Shown: positions 1-5,711 of the stretch, one piece after another
Layout of the letters: the number at the start of each line of letters is the position of its first letter
Numbering within the stretch: the first letter of the stretch is position 1
NCBI GenBank assembly: GCA_036554605.1
Contig: DATBMY010000264.1
Span: 1 to 7,538 of the forward strand
From: DATBMY01 sp036554605
Lineage (GTDB): Bacteria; Acidobacteriota; Blastocatellia; UBA7656
Direction of reading: 5' to 3'
Length of the DNA stretch: 7,538 bases
Made by a program: the position numbers and the translations under genes
Notes under the pieces: generated by a model
What the model was told of the DNA's origin: nothing
Seen by the model: the letters and a program-made list of their open reading frames with translations, nothing else
The model's database searches: none

Positions 1-2071
1 AGACATCGAATCCCGAGCGGTGTTCGAGCAGGGCGTCGAGCACGAACACGTCATAATGATAGTCGGAGCTCACGGCCCGTTCGATGGCCACCTGCCCATC
101 CTGCACGCGGTCGACTAAGTAATTCTCGGCTTCGAGTCCCCGCATCAGCACAGAGGCGAGGTCCTCATCGGCTTCCGCGATCAGTATGCGGTGCGGCTTC
201 TCCTCCTCGACTATCGTTTCGAAAATCGAGGTCGCGGAAAACGACATGGAGAGCGGGGCGGCGACGTTGAGGCCCGGCGGCAAGGTCCGCGTCATCGCCG
301 GAGCTATGTTGTCGTAAAGGCCCGATGCGAGCTGCATCTCTATGCGCCCAAGCTCGATGGCGGCCCCGAGCTTCGTGAATATCTCTTTCGCCTCTTCCAG
401 GTGCGCGCGCGCCGATGCCATGCGCCCCATTCGAGATCGAAGCTGCCCGATGGCCGTATGCACCAGCGCCACGCGGTAGGGGTCGCCTACGGTGCTGAAG
501 GCCGACAGGCTCTGAGTATAACTTCGATTGGCCTCAGCCATCTGGTTGAAGGCCTGGTGCACAAGACCTCGCGTGTAGAGCACGCGCCCCATAAGCCCGA
601 GCGCCGGGTCGAGCATCGTAGCCGTCTCGACCGCTTCGAGCTGTTTGCGCGCCTCTTCCTTCCGGCCCAGGTCGAGGTGCGCCACCGCAAGCTCCAGCCC
701 GATTATGATCTGCTCTTCGAGCGCGCCTTTCTTGATGGCGCATTCGAGCCCCTTGCGATATTCCTCTATCGCTATCTCGTGGTCGTTTCGCGCCGACAGG
801 ATCTTGCCGAGTATGCGCTGCGTGCGCGGGTAGATTCTCTCGCCGTGGCGCTCGACGGCCGAGCGTATGACGTTCCACGCGGCGTTGAGCTTGCCCTGCA
901 GGTATCTTAGCTCCGCGAGATCGGTCAAGGCTACGGCCTCGGCTTTATAAAGAGAGTTCTCGCGGGCCAGCAGCAGCCGGTGCTCCAGCAGCCGCTCGGT
1001 CGCGGTCCACGACCCGAGCCTCGTCAGCACCCGCGACAGGCTGCTGTAGGCTTTCAGCAGCAGCGGGATGTTGCCGATCTTTTCTATCTGGTCGCTCACT
1101 TCCTGGTATGCGGTGATCGCTTCCTTCATCTTGCCTTCGGCGAAGAGTATGAAAGCTTGCTGGAGCGCGACGCGCGCTAGAAGCAGAGGATCGGTGACGT
1201 CTTCCGACAGGCGCGCGGCCCGCGACCAGTTGTAGCGCGCCCCTTCATAATCTGCTTCCTTCCAGTCGAGCTTGCCGAGCTGTAGATATATCTCCACGCG
1301 AAGCCGCGAATTGCCCGCGCGCCGCGCCGCAAGCAGCGCCCTGTGCAGGTTGTCGCGCGCGACGAACCACTCGTCCACCCCTATGAGCGCGCGCCCGAGC
1401 GCCGCCTGCACCGCCGCCACATCCGTATCGTTTGCGAGCTGGTCGTATAGATTGAGGCTCGCGCGCAGCACGCCTATGGCCTCCGAGTATTGCTTCAGCT
1501 CAATATAGACGCGGCCGAGCCAGTAAAGCGCCTGCGCCCTCGACTGCGGCAACAGCTTCAGGATGACTTCGTCCTGCGTATATTTCGACAGCACATCGAA
1601 GGCCTTATGGTGCTGCCCTCTGGTCAGGTACGGCTCGGCGAGCATGCATCGCAGCTCGACCTCTTCGCGCATGTCCTCGGGGCTATGGCTCAGCTTCCTC
1701 GAAAGCGACTCGACGAGGCTTTCGGTCGTCGAAGGCTGGCGCGCGGCGCGCTCTCCCGTGGGCGCGCCAAGGCTGATTAACCTGAAGACGACTTCCGGCC
1801 CGCCGCTGCCGAAGCGCAGCAGGTCGCCGTCCATCAGCAGGTGCTCGGATATGCGCTCGTCGTTTACGAAACTGCCGTTGGTAGAGCCGAGATCGCGCAG
1901 CAGGAAATCTTTGCCCAGTCGTATCAGCTCGGCATGGTAGCGCGAGACCCCGGAGTCCGGCATATAGAGCGAATTCTTGACCCCGCGCCCGATGGTAAAT
2001 TTCGGCGCTTCGATTACGACGATCCGCTCCGTCCCGTCCGTGTTCAAATGAAGTTCCGCGCGTGGCGTCAT
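1..2071 (-). CDS. FHA-TPR-receiver signalling protein, C-terminus cut by window edge
   Basis: The reading frame is open for 690 codons from ATG 2071 to the left edge; I read it through without a stop. An FHA domain (residues about 20-98) has the phosphothreonine-binding signature: G28-R29, S43-R44-x-H46, then S63-T64-N65-G66. Residues about 130-590 are TPR-like helical repeats rich in A, L, G and Y (for example LYWLGRVYIELKQYSEAIGV). After a Pro/Ser linker, a receiver domain starts near residue 627 (RILIAEADEDL); the predicted phospho-acceptor is D679 in FVLDALL. The usual second acidic residue is Ala (A634). In-frame TAA lies just before TTG-ATG, so translation starts at one of those; ATG is chosen, although the Shine-Dalgarno-like AGAGGG is 13 bases away. 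FHA domains bind phosphothreonine partners, usually of Ser/Thr kinases, so a cytoplasmic scaffold or regulator linking the two phosphorylation systems is inferred. The output domain, if any, lies outside the window. Confidence 0.9.
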   Translation of the reverse strand, partial: MTPRAELHLNTDGTERIVVIEAPKFTIGRGVKNSLYMPDSGVSRYHAELIRLGKDFLLRDLGSTNGSFVNDERISEHLLMDGDLLRFGSGGPEVVFRLISLGAPTGERAARQPSTTESLVESLSRKLSHSPEDMREEVELRCMLAEPYLTRGQHHKAFDVLSKYTQDEVILKLLPQSRAQALYWLGRVYIELKQYSEAIGVLRASLNLYDQLANDTDVAAVQAALGRALIGVDEWFVARDNLHRALLAARRAGNSRLRVEIYLQLGKLDWKEADYEGARYNWSRAARLSEDVTDPLLLARVALQQAFILFAEGKMKEAITAYQEVSDQIEKIGNIPLLLKAYSSLSRVLTRLGSWTATERLLEHRLLLARENSLYKAEAVALTDLAELRYLQGKLNAAWNVIRSAVERHGERIYPRTQRILGKILSARNDHEIAIEEYRKGLECAIKKGALEEQIIIGLELAVAHLDLGRKEEARKQLEAVETATMLDPALGLMGRVLYTRGLVHQAFNQMAEANRSYTQSLSAFSTVGDPYRVALVHTAIGQLRSRMGRMASARAHLEEAKEIFTKLGAAIELGRIEMQLASGLYDNIAPAMTRTLPPGLNVAAPLSMSFSATSIFETIVEEEKPHRILIAEADEDLASVLMRGLEAENYLVDRVQDGQVAIERAVSSDYHYDVFVLDALLEHRSGFDV

Positions 2072-2106
2072 CAATTACCGGGTTCCCTCTTATAAGCCTC
2101 ACTGAC

Positions 2107-2125
2107 CAGTCGCCTGAGGTGACTG
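2107..2125. promoter_or_regulatory. 19-bp near-perfect dyad, possible operator
   Basis: CAGTCGCCTGAGGTGACTG has 9-bp arms around a central G, with one mismatch (8 of 9 positions pair). It sits 36 bases upstream of the FHA-TPR gene start and about 170 bases upstream of the ATP-grasp gene, in the shared divergent region. The almost absent loop suits a protein-bound operator better than an RNA hairpin. An ACTG-AC-CAGT palindrome at 2101-2110 overlaps its left edge. No regulator can be named from the sequence. Confidence 0.4.
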
Positions 2126-2155
2126 ATAGCCAAAATCGCAAGCCGGAATGGCATT

Positions 2156-2186
2156 AGTATAGCACTAAGGGGCAAATGGCCGTAAA
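2156..2186 (-). promoter_or_regulatory. Weak candidate sigma-70 promoter for the FHA-TPR gene
   Basis: On the minus strand TATACT (2161 down to 2156) resembles a -10 box, with TTTACG (2186 down to 2181) as a poor -35 box at a long 19-base spacing. It would place the transcript start about 80 bases before the start codon, with the 19-bp dyad in the transcribed leader. This is based on motif resemblance only. Confidence 0.25.
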
Positions 2187-2226
2187 GATAGAATAAAACT
2201 CCGGCGGGCCGCCGCGCAAATCCGCT

Positions 2227-2256
2227 TTGCCCTCGCCCGCTCGCATGATGTAAAAG
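2227..2256 (+). promoter_or_regulatory. Weak candidate promoter for the ATP-grasp gene
   Basis: TTGCCC (2227-2232) and TAAAAG (2251-2256) are separated by 18 bases; each matches the sigma-70 consensus at four of six positions. It lies about 40 bases upstream of the ATP-grasp start codon. Other A/T-rich hexamers nearby (TAGAAT at 2189, TAGATA at 2265) compete, so the assignment is loose. Confidence 0.22.
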
Positions 2257-2294
2257 GGAGTCTGTAGATAAACCACCCTCAGGGAGAAACTCAT

Positions 2295-3137
2295 ATGCGT
2301 ATATGTTTTCTTATGGAACCGCCGCGCAGCAAAGACTCGGTGACCTATCAGATCATCGAGGGGCTAAAGGCCGGCGGCGCGGATGTCGAAATAGTCACCG
2401 AGCGCTCGGGGCTCGTCGACCTTGAATCCTTCAAATTCGATTACGACCTCTACCTGTTCAAATCTCACTCGCCGCTTGCCGAATCGCTTGCCGCCGCCGC
2501 GCACTATCGCGACGGCAAGCTGCTCAACGATTACCCGGCGACGATGAAAGTCCGCGATAAAGTCCTCACCTGCACGCTGCTGTTGCAGGCCGGCATCCCC
2601 ACCCCGAGGACCTTCGTGACCGATTCCATAGAGACGCTCCGCCCGCTTATAAAAGAGTTCCCGCTTGTCGTAAAGCCTTACCGCGGCCGTCGCGGCATGG
2701 GCATCGAAATCTGCATGAACGAAGAAGAGTTCGACGCGCTCGCCAAAAAGTACGCGGCGCGGTCCGAGTCGGATGCGGACGAGGGCGGCGAGGACGGCAC
2801 GGCGCTCGGCGAGCGGTTGATCTTTGCCCAGGAATACGAAGAGCACGAGCCTTATGATTATAAGGCTTATGCGGTAGGCGATTACGTTCACGCCATCAAG
2901 CGCATCTTTCCCGCGAAGACTAAAGAAGAGAAGCTTGGCACGCCCGTGGGCGACGACCCGGAGCTTGTGCGCCTGGTGCGCCGCTGCGGCGAGGTCTTCG
3001 GACTCGACCTTTACGGCGTCGACCTTGTGAAGACTCCGAAAGGCTATTCGGTCATCGAGGTCAATTGCTTCCCCGGCTACAAGGGCGTGCCACAGGGCGG
3101 CGAGCGCATATCTAAATTCATACTCGATCACGGGTGA
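2295..3137 (+). CDS. RimK-like ATP-grasp ligase, substrate unknown
   Basis: This 280-aa protein has the ATP-grasp fold in its usual order. A short N-terminal domain (1-80) is followed by the lid and nucleotide site: K85/K89, then FPLVVKPYRGRRGMGI (122-137) with the ATP-contacting K127 and glycine-rich loop, and AQEYEEH (178-184) for adenine. DYKAYAVGDYVHAIKR (188-203) is the RimK-type central strand pair. The metal-binding set is D243, E255 and N257, in VIEVNCFPGYKG. Enzymes of this family join a carboxylate to an amine or other nucleophile through an acyl-phosphate. Examples include RimK glutamate ligases, and the fold also occurs in inositol phosphate kinases. An acidic, Gly-rich insert (156-171) in the lid region is unusual. 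AGGGAG eight bases before the ATG supports the start. It ends 44 bases before the kdpD-like gene with no clear terminator, so co-transcription is possible. The cytoplasmic location is inferred; the substrate cannot be read from the context. Confidence 0.88.
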   Translation: MRICFLMEPPRSKDSVTYQIIEGLKAGGADVEIVTERSGLVDLESFKFDYDLYLFKSHSPLAESLAAAAHYRDGKLLNDYPATMKVRDKVLTCTLLLQAGIPTPRTFVTDSIETLRPLIKEFPLVVKPYRGRRGMGIEICMNEEEFDALAKKYAARSESDADEGGEDGTALGERLIFAQEYEEHEPYDYKAYAVGDYVHAIKRIFPAKTKEEKLGTPVGDDPELVRLVRRCGEVFGLDLYGVDLVKTPKGYSVIEVNCFPGYKGVPQGGERISKFILDHG

Positions 3138-3181
3138 TACCGTCTCGCCTTTTTCGGCGCGATATGGCGTAGAATGGGCGT

Positions 3182-4357
3182 ATGAAGGTGAGCCTTAAAT
3201 CACCGGCTGCCGGATACGGCGCGGCGGTGCTGGGCGTAGCGGCAGCGACCGCGGCGCTTAAACTGCCGGGCGAGGCGGTCAATGAAACGACCGTGGCGCT
3301 GACGATGCTGCTTGTCGTTTTGTTCATCGCCACGCTCTGGGGGTCGCGCCCGGCCATCGCGGCGTCGCTTGCCGGGGTGCTCTGCTTCAATTTCTTCTTC
3401 CTCCCGCCTACCGGCACGCTCACGATAGAGCATCCTCATAACTGGGTCGCGCTCGTCGCTTTTTTGATCACCGCCATAACGGCGGGCCATCTTTCGGCAA
3501 GCGCCCGCCGCCGCGCAGAGGAGGCCGAGGCGGGCCGCCGCGAGATCGAGCGGCTCTACACGGAGCTGCGCGAGGCATTCGAGCGGGCGAGCCACGCCGA
3601 AGCCCTGCGCCAGAGCGAGCGATTGAAATCGGCCCTGCTCGACGCCGTGACTCATGACCTTCGCACCCCGCTCACCTCTATCAAGGCGTCGGCGACCGCG
3701 CTGCTGGACGAGGGGGTCGCGCCCGACGACGAAGCGCGAAGGGATATGCTCGAAGTAATAGACGAAGAGTGCGACCGGCTCAACCACTTCATCGAGGGGC
3801 TGGTCGAGCTTGCGCGCATAGAGGCGGGCGAGCTGCAACTGCGGCGGAGATGGGGCAACATCGAAGAGATCATATCGGGCGCGCTCGCTCGGGCTAAGAA
3901 GATCACGCTCGATCACCGCGTCGAAGTCGAAACGGAGCGCGAGCTGCCTGCCGTGCGCATGGACTCGCGCGCGGTGAGCGAAGTGCTTTATGCGCTCGTC
4001 GACAACGCCGCGAAGTATTCGCCCGCGGGCACGACCATACGTATCACCGCCGCGCGCGACCGCGACGAAAGCGTAAGGATGTCTGTGGAGGATCAGGGCC
4101 GGGGGGTCGAGGCCGGTCTGCGCGAGCGCGTCTTCGATAAGTTCTTTCGCGCGACGCGCGCCGCCGGGCCTCGGGGCATCGGCATGGGGCTGGCAATCGC
4201 GCGCGGCATAATCGAGGCGCACGGCGGCAAGATATGGATAGAAGACGGGCCGGCCGGGCGCGGCGCGCGGGTTATATTCACCTTGCCCGTTGGCGACGAC
4301 GAGCCGGCGCAAGAGGAAGTGAAAGATGAGCCAGAAGCAGCGCATTCTCGTGGTTGA
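3182..4357 (+). CDS. kdpD: KdpD-type sensor histidine kinase, short form
   Basis: This 391-aa membrane histidine kinase corresponds to the C-terminal half of KdpD. Four membrane segments (about 9-27, 34-54, 56-76, 84-105) form the DUF4118 region with the hallmark FNFFFLPPTGTLTI (69-82). A coiled helix (107-145) leads to the dimerisation domain with H158 in THDLRTPLTSIKAS. The ATP-binding domain shows the N box (N275 in LVDNAAKYSP), G1 (DQGRGV, 304-309), F box (FDKFF, 318-322) and G2 (RGIGMGLAIARG, 331-342). Classic KdpD is about 900 residues, with N-terminal KdpD and USP-like domains; both are absent here, as in other known short forms. Its role is to phosphorylate KdpE when K+ is limiting. 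An in-frame TAG 12 bases upstream fixes the start near 3182, and the ribosome site is weak. The acidic tail overlaps kdpE by 32 bases, which indicates coupled translation. Confidence 0.9.
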   Translation: MKVSLKSPAAGYGAAVLGVAAATAALKLPGEAVNETTVALTMLLVVLFIATLWGSRPAIAASLAGVLCFNFFFLPPTGTLTIEHPHNWVALVAFLITAITAGHLSASARRRAEEAEAGRREIERLYTELREAFERASHAEALRQSERLKSALLDAVTHDLRTPLTSIKASATALLDEGVAPDDEARRDMLEVIDEECDRLNHFIEGLVELARIEAGELQLRRRWGNIEEIISGALARAKKITLDHRVEVETERELPAVRMDSRAVSEVLYALVDNAAKYSPAGTTIRITAARDRDESVRMSVEDQGRGVEAGLRERVFDKFFRATRAAGPRGIGMGLAIARGIIEAHGGKIWIEDGPAGRGARVIFTLPVGDDEPAQEEVKDEPEAAHSRG

Positions 4358-5027
4358 CGACGAGCCTCAGATCAGGCGCGTGCTTCGCACAAGCCTGGCG
4401 ACGCGCGGCTATGAGGTTCGCGTTGCGGCCGATGGGGAATCGGCCCTCGATACTTTCAAGGATTGGCCTCCCGACCTCGTAATAATGGACCTGTCAATGC
4501 CCGAGATGGACGGCATCGAATTGTGCCGCCGCCTCAGACAGCTTTCCGAGCTTCCAATAATCGTGCTATCGGTGAAGGACGAAGAGAAGATCAAGGTGCG
4601 GGCGCTCGACGAAGGGGCGGACGATTACGTGACCAAGCCTTTCAGCATGGACGAGCTGCTTGCGCGCGTGCGCTCGGCGCTGCGTCGCGCCCCTTTTAGC
4701 GCAGGCGACGGGGCGTCGCAGAGAGTTTTAGAGTCGGGCGATTTCCGACTCGACCTCGAAGCACACTCCACGAGCGTCGGGGGGCGCGAGATCCATCTGA
4801 CGCCTAAAGAGTTTGAGCTGCTCACACATCTTGTGCGCAACGCGGGAAAGGTGCTCACGCACCGCGCGCTGCTCGCGGCCGTGTGGGGCGGCAACTTCGT
4901 GGAGCAGACCGAATACCTGCGCGTCTTTATCGGGCAGCTCAGAAAGAAGATCGAATCTGATCCCGCTTCGCCCCGCTACATACTGACCGAGCCGTGGGTC
5001 GGCTACCGCTTCGACCCGGGCGCGTGA
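4326..5027 (+). CDS. kdpE: KdpE response regulator (OmpR family)
   Basis: This 233-aa, full-length OmpR/PhoB-type regulator has a receiver domain (5-122) with all key residues: D11-D12, phospho-acceptor D55 (VIMDLSMPEMDG), S82 and K104 (VTKPF). A winged-helix DNA-binding domain (136-230) contains LTPKEFELLTHLVRNAGKVLTH. It ends with EYLRVFIGQLRKKIE, SDPASPRY and LTEPWVGYRF, a tail characteristic of KdpE. It is the cytoplasmic partner of the adjacent KdpD-type kinase and activates the K+ uptake pump operon. AAGAGGA about nine bases before the ATG lies inside the kinase gene. A set of spaced T-rich hexamers 29 bases after its stop codon is the likely target site of this very protein. Confidence 0.94.
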   Translation: MSQKQRILVVDDEPQIRRVLRTSLATRGYEVRVAADGESALDTFKDWPPDLVIMDLSMPEMDGIELCRRLRQLSELPIIVLSVKDEEKIKVRALDEGADDYVTKPFSMDELLARVRSALRRAPFSAGDGASQRVLESGDFRLDLEAHSTSVGGREIHLTPKEFELLTHLVRNAGKVLTHRALLAAVWGGNFVEQTEYLRVFIGQLRKKIESDPASPRYILTEPWVGYRFDPGA

Positions 5028-5055
5028 TGCCTGTCACGCTTAACTAGCCGATCTC

Positions 5056-5083
5056 TTTACAAACTCTTTATAAACCTTTTACA
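5056..5083 (+). promoter_or_regulatory. Candidate KdpE binding box, three half-sites
   Basis: Three hexamers stand at exact 11-bp spacing: TTTACA (5056-5061), TTTATA (5067-5072) and TTTACA (5078-5083), each separated by five bases. The last two reproduce TTTATA-N5-TTTACA, the enterobacterial KdpE target as I recall it. The third copy upstream is an addition. Same-face tandem half-sites fit head-to-tail binding by an OmpR-family dimer. The site stands just after kdpE and 82 bases before the next start codon, so it probably drives the downstream accessory-kdp unit. No convincing -10/-35 pair is visible behind it, as is common at activator-dependent promoters. Confidence 0.6.
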
Positions 5084-5118
5084 CCACCCTTACGCCCGCC
5101 GCGCTAAGCTGATAACCA

Positions 5119-5146
5119 GAGATGAGCAATACGGCATCTCAGGAGG
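5119..5146 (+). promoter_or_regulatory. Leader hairpin abutting an AGGAGG ribosome site
   Basis: GAGATG (5119-5124) can pair with CATCTC (5135-5140) around a 10-base loop, directly followed by a perfect AGGAGG (5141-5146). The nearest plausible start codon, ATG 5165, is 18 bases away, longer than the usual 5-10. The same stretch also encodes an 11-codon frame (ATG 5122 to TAA 5157, MSNTASQEVSA) that ends seven bases before ATG 5165. A role in controlling translation is possible but rests only on position. Confidence 0.25.
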
Positions 5147-5164
5147 TTAGCGCTTAAGATACAA

Positions 5165-5413
5165 ATGAACACTTATGTAATATCCGCGGTGGCCGCTACG
5201 GTGGGCGCCGTTTTTCTGCTGGCAATTCGCCACTTCATTCTATCGATAGGAAAGAAGAAAAAGGAGAAACCGGCTCCGCTCGCAACCCCCGCAAAGCGGG
5301 TTGAATATGAATCTCCCGCTCCCCCGCAATACGAAGAAAGGGACGACGCATCGCGCATCGAGATTGAAAGATTCCTCGAAGAGCTGCGCATAAAGGCGGC
5401 GGGCAGGGATTGA
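5165..5413 (+). CDS. Small single-span membrane protein, first gene after KdpE box
   Basis: I do not recognise a named family. The 82-aa protein starts with one hydrophobic segment (4-28, YVISAVAATVGAVFLLAIRH), followed by a lysine cluster (30-35). By the positive-inside rule the remainder faces the cytoplasm. A Pro/Ala-rich linker (36-57) leads to a charged, probably helical end (IEIERFLEELRIK, 65-77) that could bind a partner. It is the first gene after the candidate KdpE box and lies upstream of, and in line with, the porin and kdpF genes. A role as a membrane-tethered accessory or regulator of the K+ pump is inferred from position only. AGGAGG lies 18 bases upstream, so the ATG is the best visible start but its ribosome site is unusual. 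Composition agrees with the neighbours. Confidence 0.72.
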   Translation: MNTYVISAVAATVGAVFLLAIRHFILSIGKKKKEKPAPLATPAKRVEYESPAPPQYEERDDASRIEIERFLEELRIKAAGRD

Positions 5414-5463
5414 GTTAAGAGTTCGACCGGAGACAAAACTGTAAGCTTGAAAGAAAGGAAGGG

Positions 5464-5664
5464 ATGATTTTTATGACGTGGTCGGAGATTAAAACAGCCG
5501 TTGAACAGTCGGGAATAAAGGATGATGACGATGTCTCAGTCATACAGTGCCAGTTGCACGACGGCAACAAGCGAATGCACGTGCTGAGGCTGGGAAGGTT
5601 CATCAAGATTGTCGAAGATTTTTCGGAAGAATCGAAAAGAGATGCAAGCGGGTGCGCTTGCTAA
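5464..5664 (+). CDS. Small acidic cytoplasmic protein with C-terminal Cys-Ala-Cys
   Basis: No family is recognised. The frame encodes 66 aa from ATG 5464, or 63 aa from ATG 5473 (MTWSEIKTAVEQSG). The purine-rich AAGGAAGGG fits the second start with nine-base spacing and the first only with very short spacing, so 5473 may be the true start. There is no signal peptide or membrane segment. The pattern is a short amphipathic helix, an acidic DDDD turn, two probable beta strands (VSVIQCQLHDG and MHVLRLGRFIKIVEDF) and a polar tail ending ASGCAC. The terminal Cys-x-Cys resembles metal- or thiol-binding ends, but a single pair proves nothing. It sits 50 bases after the small membrane protein gene and 47 bases before the porin, in the same direction. 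Function in the Kdp context is unknown. Confidence 0.72.
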   Translation: MIFMTWSEIKTAVEQSGIKDDDDVSVIQCQLHDGNKRMHVLRLGRFIKIVEDFSEESKRDASGCAC

Positions 5665-5711
5665 CAGAGATTTGATTTTGCGCAGTGTGCGTCTGGAGGA
5701 GGCACATAAGT

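Noticed and set aside
191..910. 239-codon plus-strand frame
   Set aside because: It lies antisense to the continuous FHA-TPR-receiver frame, has Arg/His-rich composition without domains and no ribosome site.
1683..2141. 152-codon minus-strand frame overlapping the FHA region in another frame
   Set aside because: The FHA signature residues are in the neighbouring frame, which stays open for 690 codons; this one has no recognisable content.
2364..3131. 255-codon minus-strand frame opposite the ATP-grasp gene
   Set aside because: The plus strand carries clear ATP-grasp motifs and a ribosome site; the antisense frame has neither motifs nor a good start.
3138..3181. CGCC-TTTTTC-GGCG as a terminator between the ATP-grasp and kinase genes
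   Set aside because: The stem is only four base pairs and the T run is in the loop rather than after the stem, so it does not fit an intrinsic terminator.
3200..4345. 381-codon open frame on the minus strand opposite the kinase gene
   Set aside because: It is the mirror of a GC-rich coding gene: the plus strand encodes all histidine-kinase motifs, while the antisense product shows no domain and is dominated by Arg, Ala and Leu.
5685..5711. Upstream GTG start extending the porin by nine residues
   Set aside because: GGAGGAGG lies after this codon and nine bases before ATG 5712, and the extension would precede a standard signal peptide.
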